Assembly: GCF_009915765.1 (NCBI RefSeq)
Contig: NZ_JAABLQ010000001.1
Span: forward strand, 1,922,001 to 1,986,000
Length of the DNA: 64,000 nt
Direction of reading: 5' to 3'
Source of the DNA: Pannonibacter sp. XCT-53
Lineage (GTDB): Bacteria; Pseudomonadota; Alphaproteobacteria; Rhizobiales; Stappiaceae
The position numbers and the translations under genes were made by a program. Under the pieces are notes generated by a model that made no database searches, was not told the origin of the DNA, and saw nothing but the letters and a program-made list of their open reading frames with translations. Positions 9,098 through 16,982 of this stretch are shown one piece after another (positions within the stretch are counted from its first letter, which is position 1; each line of letters starts with the position of its first letter).

Positions 9098-9583
9098 ATG
9101 TCTCTCGTTGTCCGCCTTGCCACGCTGTTTGCCCTCGCCCTCGCCCTGGCCGCGCCCGTGCGCGCCGCCAGCCCGCAGGACATCCTGCTGACCGTCGAAG
9201 GGCGGATCGACGGGGGCCAGAAGTCCCTGACCCGCGCCGACCTGGAAGCGCTCGGCCTGGAGAGCGTGACCACCACGACGCCCTGGTACGACGGCGCGAT
9301 GACCTTCGAGGGCGTCTCGCTCGCCCGCCTGTTCGAGGCGCTCAAGATCAAGGGCGACATGGTCGAGGTGGTGGCGCTCAACAACTACTTCGTCGAGATC
9401 CCGACCGCAGACCTGATCGAGCGCAAGGCGATCCTCGCGATGAAGCGCAACGGCGCCTACATGGCCGTGTCCGACAAGGGGCCGCTGTTCATCGTCTATC
9501 CGTTCGATGCCGATCCGAGCCTGCGCAGCGAGGTGCATTACAGCCGCTCGGTCTGGCAGGTCAAAAGCATGGCCTTCCGCTGA
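9098..9583 (+). CDS. pruR: PruR-like periplasmic pterin-binding protein (SUOX-like fold)
   Basis: 161 residues with a clear Sec signal peptide (hydrophobic residues 5-20, cleavage near VRAA-SP). The mature part resembles a shortened oxidoreductase molybdopterin-binding domain (TVEGRIDGGQKSLTRADLEAL, then FEGVSLARLFEALKIKG and a late VWQVKSM), but the protein contains no cysteine at all, so it cannot hold molybdenum in the usual way. In Agrobacterium such a protein, PruR, binds pterins in the periplasm and sets the activity of the co-encoded GGDEF-EAL enzyme DcpA. Here the next gene, 48 bases on, is exactly such an enzyme. Older automatic annotation would call it a molybdopterin-dependent oxidoreductase. 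Confidence 0.75.
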   Translation: MSLVVRLATLFALALALAAPVRAASPQDILLTVEGRIDGGQKSLTRADLEALGLESVTTTTPWYDGAMTFEGVSLARLFEALKIKGDMVEVVALNNYFVEIPTADLIERKAILAMKRNGAYMAVSDKGPLFIVYPFDADPSLRSEVHYSRSVWQVKSMAFR

Positions 9584-9631
9584 GCCCGGCCGCGCCGCTC
9601 AGGCAAGAGAGGTCCGGAGGGGCCTGACATC

Positions 9632-11614
9632 ATGACAAAGCTGGTCCGCCGTCTCGCCATCGTCGTCGTGCTCGCCCTTGCGATCGCGGCCGTGGTGTAT
9701 TCGCACCTGATCGTCTCGCACCAGTCGACGGTCGAGCAGGCGAACCGCTATGACATCGCCTGGACGGGCTTCAACGGCCGCCTCGAGATCACGTCCCTGC
9801 GCGAGCGGGTGGCGCGCTATGCTGCCACGGGCGACGCGGGCGTCGCCGACGAGGCGCGGCTCTATTTCCAGATCATCGTCGGGCGTCTCGGCACCTGGGG
9901 CTCGGGCCAGTTCGGACGGTTCATCGCCAGCAACCCCTTGCGGGAGGCGCGGTTCGAGGCGCTGGTGCGCGACCTGGCGGCCCTCGAGCCGATGATCGAG
10001 CGCCTCGACGAGCCGGCGATCCAGGCTGACCTGATGCGTCGCCTCGTCGGCATTGCCACCGCCATGGACCGGATCGGGGGCGAGGCCTACAGCGCCAGCC
10101 TGACGGAAGCGGAGGACGTGCGCAGCGAGCTCAAGCAGAAGATCGAGGTGGAGACCTGGATCACCGGGGCGCTGCTGACGCTCGGCGCGGTGCTGGTGAT
10201 CTCGCTGCTGCTGCAGAACCGCCTGCTCAGCCGCGCGCATGCCCGCGCGGCGACAAGCGCGGCAAACCATGCCTTCCTGGCCCGCCATGATGCCCTGACC
10301 TCCCTGCCCAACCGCCTCGCCTTCCAGGACGCGTTCGCAACCGAGGTGCAGAAGTCCGCCGAGGGCAGCCTTGCGGTTCTGGCGATCGATCTGGACGGGT
10401 TCAAGGCCATCAACGACACGCTTGGCCATTCGGCCGGCGATGCCTTGCTGGTGTCGGTCGGCGAACGCCTCAGCCGCTTTGCCGGCCTCTGGCAGGACGC
10501 CTCGGTCGCGCGCTTCGGCGGCGACGAGTTCGTGGTCGTGCTCCGCGTCCTGAACGGGGTGTCCGAGGCCTGCGAGAAGGCGGAAAACCTGCGCCGCGCC
10601 CTCGCCGAACCCTATCGCATCCCGGACGGCACGGTGGTCATCCAGGCAACGATCGGCGTGGCGGTCGCCAGCAGTTCGGTGCCTGACCTGCAGCAGTTGC
10701 CCGACAATGCGGACCTGGCGCTGAGCCATGCCAAGGCCCGGGCCAAGGGCTCGGTGCAGCTCTTCGACGTGGCCATGCGGGCCGACATCACGCGGCGCCG
10801 GCGGATCGAATCCGACCTCATCTCGGCCATCGCCCTCGGCGAGATCGCGCCGCATTACCAGCCGCAGGTCGACATGGCGAGCGGCCGCATCATCGGTGTG
10901 GAAGCCCTGGCACGCTGGACCCATCCGACGCTCGGGCGCATCGGTCCGGACGAGTTCGTGCCGATTGCCGAAAGCTCGGGCAAGGTGGTGGAACTGGGCC
11001 GCGCCGTGCTGGAGGCGGCCTGCGCCGAGGCGACGCTGATGCCGCCGGAGGTGAAGGTGTCGGTCAACCTGTCCGTCGCCCAGCTGGTCCGCGACGACCT
11101 CGTCGAGACCGTGCAGGACATCCTGGAGCGCTCCGGCCTGCCGCCGACACGGCTGAAGCTGGAGGTCACGGAATCGATCGTCATGTCCGACACCGACCGC
11201 TGCATCGCCACGCTGCACCGGCTGAAGAAGCTTGGCGTCGCCATCGCGCTGGACGACTTCGGCACCGGCTACTCCGCGCTGTCCTACCTGCGCCTGTTCG
11301 CCTGGGACGAGCTGAAGGTGGACCGCAGCTTCGTGCGCTCCATCGGCAGCGATCCGCATTCGCTGTCGATCATCGAGGCCGTTGTCGGCCTTGCCCGCCA
11401 GCTCGGCATCAGCGTGACGGTGGAAGGCGTGGAAACCGAGGAGCAGCGTCGCCTGCTCCAGCGCGTCGGATGCCAGATCGGTCAGGGCTACCTGTTCGGG
11501 GCAGCCATGCCGCTTGCCAGCCTGTCGCCCCGTCTGATCGGGACGCTCAGCACCGGTCGCAAGCCGCGGGGCACGCATCTGCGTCTCGTCGAGCCGTCCC
11601 AGCCTGCGGGCTGA
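9632..11614 (+). CDS. dcpA: DcpA-like dual diguanylate cyclase/phosphodiesterase (GGDEF-EAL)
   Basis: 660 residues. TM1 at ~6-27, a periplasmic domain ~28-170, TM2 at ~178-200, then GGDEF (~220-385) and EAL (~395-640). Both active-site signatures are intact: ARFGGDEFVVVL in the cyclase half and GVEALARW, plus DDFGTGYSALSYL, in the phosphodiesterase half, so both making and breaking of cyclic di-GMP look possible. It follows a PruR-like gene, matching the Agrobacterium pruR-dcpA pair that controls attachment and surface polysaccharide through pterins. The periplasmic segment would be the PruR contact. The pterin reductase partner (PruA) is not in the window. Confidence 0.85.
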   Translation: MTKLVRRLAIVVVLALAIAAVVYSHLIVSHQSTVEQANRYDIAWTGFNGRLEITSLRERVARYAATGDAGVADEARLYFQIIVGRLGTWGSGQFGRFIASNPLREARFEALVRDLAALEPMIERLDEPAIQADLMRRLVGIATAMDRIGGEAYSASLTEAEDVRSELKQKIEVETWITGALLTLGAVLVISLLLQNRLLSRAHARAATSAANHAFLARHDALTSLPNRLAFQDAFATEVQKSAEGSLAVLAIDLDGFKAINDTLGHSAGDALLVSVGERLSRFAGLWQDASVARFGGDEFVVVLRVLNGVSEACEKAENLRRALAEPYRIPDGTVVIQATIGVAVASSSVPDLQQLPDNADLALSHAKARAKGSVQLFDVAMRADITRRRRIESDLISAIALGEIAPHYQPQVDMASGRIIGVEALARWTHPTLGRIGPDEFVPIAESSGKVVELGRAVLEAACAEATLMPPEVKVSVNLSVAQLVRDDLVETVQDILERSGLPPTRLKLEVTESIVMSDTDRCIATLHRLKKLGVAIALDDFGTGYSALSYLRLFAWDELKVDRSFVRSIGSDPHSLSIIEAVVGLARQLGISVTVEGVETEEQRRLLQRVGCQIGQGYLFGAAMPLASLSPRLIGTLSTGRKPRGTHLRLVEPSQPAG

Positions 11615-11728
11615 AGGCGCACCCTCCCCGGCAACGGGCGATGGTTGCCTGCGAAACCGGTTTCCCGATCCCGCGCGGCAGGCTACGAAAGAGGCTCCGA
11701 CAGTGCCTCGAATCCCAGGGACAGTGCC

Positions 11729-13399
11729 ATGGCCAGCGACATCGAGATTGCCCGCGCAGCGACACTCAAGCCGATGCCGGAGGTCGCAGCCCGGCTCGGC
11801 ATCCCGGACGAGGCGCTGGAGCCCTACGGCAAGACCAAGGCCAAGATCTCGGCGTCCTTCATCGCGACCCTGAAGGACCGCCCGCGCGGCAAGCTCGTGC
11901 TGGTGACCGCGATCAACCCGACCCCCGCCGGCGAAGGCAAGACGACGACGACCGTCGGCCTCGGCGACGGGCTCGCCCGCATCGGCAAGAAGGCGGCGAT
12001 CTGCCTGCGCGAACCCTCGCTCGGGCCTTGCTTCGGCATGAAGGGCGGCGCGGCCGGCGGCGGCCATGCGCAGGTGGTGCCGATGGAGGACATCAACCTC
12101 CATTTCACCGGTGATTTCCACGCCATCACCGCCGCGCACAATCTCCTCTGCGCCCTGCTCGACAATCACCTCTACTGGGGCAATGCGCTGCAGATCGACA
12201 CCCGGCGCATTGCCCTGCGCCGGGCGCTGGACATGAACGACCGGGCACTGCGCAATCTGGTCGTGGGCCTTGGTGGCCCGGCCAACGGCGTGCCGCGCGA
12301 GGCGGGCTTCGACATCACCGTCGCCTCGGAAGTGATGGCCATCCTTTGCCTGGCCCGCGACCTGAACGACCTGACCGAGCGGCTCGGGCGCATCGTCGTC
12401 GGCACGCGGCGCGACCGATCGCCGGTCACAGCCAGGGACCTTGGCGCAGACGGGGCCATGACCGTGCTGCTCAAGGAAGCGTTCCAGCCCAACCTGGTGC
12501 AGACGCTGGAGCACACCCCTGCCCTCGTGCATGGCGGGCCCTTCGCCAACATCGCCCATGGCTGCAACTCGCTGATTGCCACCGACACGGCGCTGCGGCT
12601 GGCCGACTATGTGGTGACGGAAGCGGGCTTCGGTGCGGATCTGGGCGCGGAGAAGTTCTTCGACATCAAGTGCCGCAAGGGTGGTCTCGTTCCCTCGGCG
12701 GCCGTGCTGGTCGCCACCGTCAGGGCGCTGAAGATGAACGGCGGCATCGCCAAGGCGGACCTTGGCGCGGAGAACGTGGCAGCCGTCACCGCCGGCTGCG
12801 TCAACCTTGGCCGGCACATCGAAAATCTCAAGTCCTTCGGCGTGCCGGTGGTGGTGGCGCTCAACCATTTCACCAGCGACACGGCCGCCGAGATCGCCGC
12901 GGTGCAGGCCTTCTGCGCCGGCCTTGGCGTCGAGGCGATCCTCTCCACCCACTGGGCCGAAGGCTCGAAGGGCACGGAGGCGCTGGCGCGCAAGGTGGTG
13001 GAACTGGTGGACGGCGGCAGCGCCCGCTTCGCCCCGCTCTACGAGGACGCCCTGCCGCTCGCCGACAAGATCGAGACCATCGCCCGGCGCATCTACCGCG
13101 CCGGCAGCGTGGTGTTCGACAAGGCCGCGCGCGAGCAGCTGGAGCGCTGGCAGGAGGCGGGCTACGGCCATCTGCCGGTCTGCATGGCCAAGACCCAGTA
13201 TTCCTTCTCCGCCGATCCGACCCTGCTGGGTGCGCCCGAGGGCCACGAGCTGCCGGTACGCGAGGTGCGCCTGTCGGCCGGTGCCGGCTTCGTCGTCGCC
13301 ATCTGCGGCGACATCATGACCATGCCCGGCCTGCCCAAGCAGCCCGCCGCCCTCAGCATCGGCCTCAATGCCGAGGGGCAGATCGAGGGGTTGTTCTGA
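11729..13399 (+). CDS. fhs: Formate--tetrahydrofolate ligase
   Basis: 556 residues from ATG 11729; the protein begins [16 protein letters not shown], the usual family start. P-loop-like [16 protein letters not shown] at ~70-85, [18 protein letters not shown] at ~97-114, and the full length of the enzyme. It interconverts formate + ATP + THF with 10-formyl-THF. In demethylation catabolism it can run in the ATP-forming direction. It is first in the one-carbon cluster on this strand, cut off from the corrinoid gene by a VapBC pair. A perfect 12-base palindrome, GAAACCGGTTTC, lies upstream at 11653-11664 and could be a regulator site. Confidence 0.95.
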   Translation: MASDIEIARAATLKPMPEVAARLGIPDEALEPYGKTKAKISASFIATLKDRPRGKLVLVTAINPTPAGEGKTTTTVGLGDGLARIGKKAAICLREPSLGPCFGMKGGAAGGGHAQVVPMEDINLHFTGDFHAITAAHNLLCALLDNHLYWGNALQIDTRRIALRRALDMNDRALRNLVVGLGGPANGVPREAGFDITVASEVMAILCLARDLNDLTERLGRIVVGTRRDRSPVTARDLGADGAMTVLLKEAFQPNLVQTLEHTPALVHGGPFANIAHGCNSLIATDTALRLADYVVTEAGFGADLGAEKFFDIKCRKGGLVPSAAVLVATVRALKMNGGIAKADLGAENVAAVTAGCVNLGRHIENLKSFGVPVVVALNHFTSDTAAEIAAVQAFCAGLGVEAILSTHWAEGSKGTEALARKVVELVDGGSARFAPLYEDALPLADKIETIARRIYRAGSVVFDKAAREQLERWQEAGYGHLPVCMAKTQYSFSADPTLLGAPEGHELPVREVRLSAGAGFVVAICGDIMTMPGLPKQPAALSIGLNAEGQIEGLF

Positions 13400-13429
13400 G
13401 CAGGCGGTCTCGCCGGGGCGGCGCGTGAC

Positions 13430-13473
13430 GAATATCCCGTGACGTGGTATGGATATCCTGCCGGAGGATATCC
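13430..13473 (+). promoter_or_regulatory. Repeated palindromic operator candidate upstream of vapB
   Basis: Two perfect palindromes GGATATCC (13451-13458 and 13466-13473) and one imperfect copy GAATATCC (13430-13437) lie just upstream of vapB. The last overlaps the Shine-Dalgarno GGAGG (13463-13467). The layout fits autorepression by the antitoxin, alone or with the toxin. Confidence 0.5.
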
Positions 13474-13474
13474 C

Positions 13475-13720
13475 ATGCCGCTCTATGTCAAGGACGACGA
13501 GGTTCTCGAACTTGCGCGTGAACTGCAGGCCCTCATCGGGGCCAGCAGCAAGACGGAAGCCGTGCGCACGGCCCTGCGCAACGAGATCGACAGGCAACGG
13601 CACGTGCTGCCGGTTGCCGAGCGGCTGGCCCGATCCCGCCAGCTCGCCGCAGAGATCGGCACGCCGGATCCGGACTTTGATTTCAAGGCCTTCCGCGCTG
13701 CCCTCTGGGACGAGGCGTGA
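13475..13720 (+). CDS. vapB: VapB-type antitoxin
   Basis: 81 residues from ATG 13475, 7 bases after GGAGG. It begins MPLYVKDDEVLELARELQALIGASSKTEAVRTAL, a short strand and two helices that match the Rv0623/VapB (ribbon-helix-helix-like, PF07704) antitoxins, with a C-terminal tail (PDFDFKAFRAALWDEA) of the sort that occupies the toxin active site. It neutralises the neighbouring PIN RNase and probably represses its own promoter through the GGATATCC palindromes. The stop TGA overlaps the toxin start ATG by one base. Confidence 0.8.
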   Translation: MPLYVKDDEVLELARELQALIGASSKTEAVRTALRNEIDRQRHVLPVAERLARSRQLAAEIGTPDPDFDFKAFRAALWDEA

Positions 13721-14142
13721 TGTTCCTTGATGCCTCGGCGATTGTTGCCCTGCTGCTGCCTGAAACCGACGCGGGCGACCTGACGGCTCGCCTTGACGCA
13801 CAAGGGACCGGGTTTCATGTCTCGCCGCTGGTCCGCTTCGAGGCCATCGCCGGTCTGGCGCGGGCGCGCTGCCGTGACGGCTCGCCGGAGGCCCGGCGGC
13901 GCGCGCTGGCACAGGCCCGGGCGGCGGTCGACGCGTTGATCGAGGATCTCGCCTGCACCGACATCCCGATCACCGCTGAGGTCGGCGAGGCCGCACTCGA
14001 GGCCGCCGGCACCTATGGCAAGATGGTCGGTCATCCGGCGGCGCTGAACCTTGGCGACTGCTTTGCCTATGCCTGCGCGAGGTCACGGCGGCTCACGCTG
14101 CTCTACAAGGGCGCGGATTTCGCCCGCACCGATCTCGGCTGA
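13720..14142 (+). CDS. vapC: VapC-type PIN-domain toxin ribonuclease
   Basis: 140 residues from ATG 13720 (a GTG three bases earlier is also possible). It begins MFLDASAIVALLLPE, with the first catalytic aspartate at residue 4. The conserved acidic residues continue with an early E in VRFEAIAGLARA and the late LGDCFAYACAR motif, followed by TLLYKGADFARTDL, typical of VapC. Mg-dependent RNase, usually acting on tRNA. The pair splits fhs from the corrinoid genes without breaking a gene, and its base composition is like the surroundings, so insertion is not recent or came from a similar genome. Confidence 0.82.
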   Translation: MFLDASAIVALLLPETDAGDLTARLDAQGTGFHVSPLVRFEAIAGLARARCRDGSPEARRRALAQARAAVDALIEDLACTDIPITAEVGEAALEAAGTYGKMVGHPAALNLGDCFAYACARSRRLTLLYKGADFARTDLG

Positions 14143-14260
14143 GCCCGGGCGACCGCGCGCCTGTCGCAGGCAGGGCGCGGCGTGTCGGATTGGGAACAGC
14201 GGCTGGCGGGCGGCGCACGCAGTGTGATGGGACAGCTTTTCCAGCACTCACGGATGGCCC

Positions 14261-14959
14261 ATGTCGGACGACGATATCGATCTCAGTGCCCTTTCCGACG
14301 AGGATCTCGTCGCCCAGATGCACGACGACCTCTACGACGGTCTCAAGGAAGAGATCGAGGAGGGTGTCCGCATCCTGCTGGATCGCGGCTGGACCCCTTA
14401 TGAGGTGCTGACCAAGGCGCTGGTCGAGGGCATGCGCATCGTCGGCATCGACTTCCGCGATGGCATCCTGTTCGTGCCGGAAGTGCTTCTGTCGGCCAAT
14501 GCGATGAAGGCCGGCATGTCGATCCTGCGGCCGCTCCTGGCGGAGACCAACGCGCCGAAGGTCGGCAAGATGGTCATCGGCACGGTGAAGGGCGACATCC
14601 ACGACATCGGCAAGAACCTTGTCTCGATGATGATGGAAGGTGCCGGCTTCGAGGTGATCGACATCGGCATCAACAATCCGGTCGAGAACTATCTGGCCGC
14701 CATCGAGGAGCACAAGCCCGACATCGTCGGCATGTCGGCGCTCCTGACCACCACCATGCCCTACATGAAGGTCGTCATCGACACGATGATCGAGAAGGGC
14801 ATCCGCGACGACTACATCGTGCTCGTCGGCGGCGCGCCGCTGAACGAGGAGTTCGGCGAGGCGGTCGGCGCCGATGGCTATTGCCGTGACGCCGCCGTGG
14901 CGGTGGAGACCGCCAAGGAGCTGATCGCCCGCCGGCACAACCGGCTGGGCAAGGCCTGA
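14261..14959 (+). CDS. Corrinoid (cobalamin-binding) methyl-carrier protein, MtbC/MtgC type
   Basis: 232 residues. N-terminal helical cap (~15-95, VLTKALVEGMRIVGIDFRDG and FVPEVLLSANAMKAGM) is the B12-binding helical domain. The Rossmann part carries GDIHDIGKNLV near residue 112, where the histidine is the lower cobalt ligand, then GMSALLTTTMPYMK and VLVGGAPLNEEF. It carries the methyl group between the MttB-family enzyme (27000-28541) and the methyl-THF:corrinoid enzyme (16979-17935). First gene of a compact same-strand operon. In anaerobes the equivalent is MtgC or MttC; the substrate is set by the MttB-family partner. Confidence 0.9.
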   Translation: MSDDDIDLSALSDEDLVAQMHDDLYDGLKEEIEEGVRILLDRGWTPYEVLTKALVEGMRIVGIDFRDGILFVPEVLLSANAMKAGMSILRPLLAETNAPKVGKMVIGTVKGDIHDIGKNLVSMMMEGAGFEVIDIGINNPVENYLAAIEEHKPDIVGMSALLTTTMPYMKVVIDTMIEKGIRDDYIVLVGGAPLNEEFGEAVGADGYCRDAAVAVETAKELIARRHNRLGKA

Positions 14960-14963
14960 GATC

Positions 14964-15638
14964 ATGGCCGCGCGGCCCGGCGCACAGACCCCGGCCGCGC
15001 CTGCTGTCCCTGACGACGGCGGCACCGACCGCAAGCCGTCGGTGCTGGTGCTGGCCTGCGGCGCGCTGGCGCGGGAAATTCTCGCCCTCACCGCCCAGCA
15101 CGGGCTTTCCCATCTCGACCTGCATTGCCTGCCCGCGCAATTGCACAACACGCCGGACCGGATCGCGCCGGCGGTCGCTGCAGCCCTCGCCGACCGGGGC
15201 GCGGCCTATGACGAGGTGCTGGTGGCCTATGCCGATTGCGGCACCGGCGGACATCTCGACAGGGTGCTGGCGGCGCATCCGAAGGCCAGGCGGATCGATG
15301 GCGCGCATTGCTACGCCTTCTTCGCCGGGCTTGCCGCCTTCGACCGGCTGGAGGACGACCAGCTCGGCAGCTTTTATCTCACCGATTTCCTGGCCCGCCA
15401 CTTCCAGACCATGGTGATCGAGCCGCTCGGCCTCGACCGGCATCCCGAGCTGCGCGACCTGTATTTCGGCAACTATACCCGGCTTGTCTATCTGGCCCAG
15501 ACCGAGGACGCGGAGCTGACCACAGCCGCCGAACGGGCCGCAGCCACGCTCGGGCTGCCCTTCGTGCGCATCGCCACCGGCTATGGTCTGCTGGGAGACT
15601 TCCTGCAGCCGGCGTCTCCCGGCGACGCGTCTGCCTGA
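14964..15638 (+). CDS. DUF1638 family protein
   Basis: 224 residues, starting 4 bases after the corrinoid protein stop. It looks like DUF1638: VLACGALAREILAL near the start, LHCLPAQLHNTPDRI at ~52-66, a central AYADCGTGGHLDRVL, then IDGAHCYAFFAGL and FYLTDFLARHFQTMV. Cysteines in the ACGA, LHCLP, ADCG and GAHCY motifs suggest a metal site. The family often sits beside corrinoid methyltransferase genes, but its function is unknown. Tight coupling here suggests a part in loading, repairing or guarding the corrinoid protein; this is inference. Confidence 0.8.
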   Translation: MAARPGAQTPAAPAVPDDGGTDRKPSVLVLACGALAREILALTAQHGLSHLDLHCLPAQLHNTPDRIAPAVAAALADRGAAYDEVLVAYADCGTGGHLDRVLAAHPKARRIDGAHCYAFFAGLAAFDRLEDDQLGSFYLTDFLARHFQTMVIEPLGLDRHPELRDLYFGNYTRLVYLAQTEDAELTTAAERAAATLGLPFVRIATGYGLLGDFLQPASPGDASA

Positions 15639-15769
15639 GCGCCTGATTCCGCAGAATCCCTTACGTTCCGCGGGCGTCGCTTTCGCACCGTGCCGTGTCG
15701 CCTTCTGCCGTCCGGCTGCCTGTTCTTCAGCCAAGATTGATCATCACTTGAGCAGTCGGAAGGACCTCC

Positions 15770-16075
15770 ATGGCGCAGCTCGTCGTCGTTTACTGGCGTG
15801 ACATTCCGGCCCAGGTGCTGGTGAAGTCCGGCCGCAAGAGTGCCCGCCGGGAGCTGCCGCCCCTGTTCATGGAAGCCGTCGATGCCGCCGCCATGCGCGT
15901 CGGTGCCAAGGACAGCGAGGCCTATCTGGCCGAATGGCGCCGCGCCGATCCGGTCGAGGTCGGCGACGATCTCGAAGCGGAAGCCGACCGTGCCGTGGCG
16001 GCGCTGGTGGCCGACTTTCCCCGCGAGCGCGTGCTGGCGCTGGCGGCCAATGGCGGCCTTGCGCCGCAAGACTGA
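15770..16075 (+). CDS. Small Virulence_fact-family protein
   Basis: 101 residues starting MAQLVVVYWRDIPAQVLVKSGRKSAR, after the Shine-Dalgarno GGAAGGA. This start, together with RRELPPLFMEAVDAAAMRVG and a C-terminal acidic/helical stretch, matches the conserved-virulence-factor domain family (PF13769). In alphaproteobacteria this family is seen beside DUF1638, MetF-like and corrinoid genes, not in virulence loci, so the family name is misleading. No catalytic motif is visible. The stop lies 13 bases before the MetF-like gene. The function is unknown; an accessory in one-carbon transfer is inferred from place alone. Confidence 0.7.
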   Translation: MAQLVVVYWRDIPAQVLVKSGRKSARRELPPLFMEAVDAAAMRVGAKDSEAYLAEWRRADPVEVGDDLEAEADRAVAALVADFPRERVLALAANGGLAPQD

Positions 16076-16088
16076 GGACCCTTCCCAA

Positions 16089-16982
16089 ATGCCGGACCCG
16101 CGCCTCAATGCTGCCGGACGCCTTGCCGCCTCGACCGAGGTGTCGCCGCGCCAGGTCTGCGAAAAATCCGACCTGCTGACCGGCGTGCCGCGCGGAACAC
16201 GGGTCTATGTCACGGATCTCGGCAACTGCTCCGAGGACCAGATCGTCGAAGCCGCAAGGCGCGTCAAGGACGCCGGACTGGTGCCGGTGCCGCACATGGC
16301 GGCCCGGCGCTATGACAGCCTTGCCGCCTTCGAGCGCCGCATCACGCGCCTGACACAGGAGGCCGGCGTCGCGGATGTTCTGGCGATTGCCGGCGAAACC
16401 GACACGCCGGGGCCGCTGACCTCGTCCGTTGCCCTCATCGAGACGGGGCTGTTCGACAGGCTCGGCATCCGCAGCATTGCGGTCGCCGGCCATCCGGAAG
16501 GCGCACCCGACATTCCGGCCCCGGTGATCCGGGACTTCCTGATGAAGAAGCACGCGCTTGCAGCCAGCAGCGATGCGACGTTCCTGATCGTCACCCAGTT
16601 CGGCTTTGATCCGCACCGCGTCGCGCTCTGGCTGGACGAGCTGACCGCCTGGGGTAACACCTTCCCCGTCCATCTGGGCGTGGCGGGTCCGGCCAAGATG
16701 ACGACGCTGCTGAAGTTCGCCGCCTTCGCCGGCGTCGAGAACTCGCTGAATTTCCTCAAGAAACGCGGCGGTGCCGTGGTGTCGATGCTGACCGGCTACG
16801 ACCCCGCGTCGATGGTGGAGCCGCTGGAGGCGCGGGTGCGCTCGCATCCGGCCACCCCGCTCGCCCAGATCCATGTCTATCCCTTCGGCGGCCTCGCCAA
16901 GACGACCGAATGGCTGTCCCAGCGCGGGTCCTGGGGGCCTGCCGCCGCCTCCCCTTTTGACGCACAGGAGCTTGCCCGATGA
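16089..16982 (+). CDS. Methylenetetrahydrofolate reductase-like protein (MetF family)
   Basis: 297 residues from ATG 16089. A TIM-barrel flavoprotein of the MetF type: VYVTDLGNCSEDQIVEAARRVKDAG, LVPVPHMAARR (~60-70), DVLAIAGETDTPG (~98-110), IAVAGHPEG, FLIVTQFGFDP (~175-185) and HLGVAGPAKM. It lies between the small Virulence_fact protein and the methyl-THF:corrinoid methyltransferase, which it overlaps by ATGA. In this setting the likely direction is oxidation of methyl-THF coming from betaine or methylamine demethylation to methylene-THF, rather than methionine supply. Shares only the core with housekeeping MetF. Confidence 0.85.
   Translation: MPDPRLNAAGRLAASTEVSPRQVCEKSDLLTGVPRGTRVYVTDLGNCSEDQIVEAARRVKDAGLVPVPHMAARRYDSLAAFERRITRLTQEAGVADVLAIAGETDTPGPLTSSVALIETGLFDRLGIRSIAVAGHPEGAPDIPAPVIRDFLMKKHALAASSDATFLIVTQFGFDPHRVALWLDELTAWGNTFPVHLGVAGPAKMTTLLKFAAFAGVENSLNFLKKRGGAVVSMLTGYDPASMVEPLEARVRSHPATPLAQIHVYPFGGLAKTTEWLSQRGSWGPAAASPFDAQELAR

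Noticed and set aside
9098-9583. Functional molybdopterin oxidoreductase
   Set aside because: The protein has no cysteine to ligate molybdenum and is too short; the PruR-like sensor reading fits better.
9599-13912. A 1437-codon minus-strand frame spanning dcpA, fhs and vapB
   Set aside because: Shadow of three well supported plus-strand genes; composition-driven and without recognisable motifs.
14143-14260. Cobalamin riboswitch upstream of the corrinoid operon
   Set aside because: The gap is only 118 bases and I could not find a B12-box-like core; other gaps in the cluster gave no candidate either.
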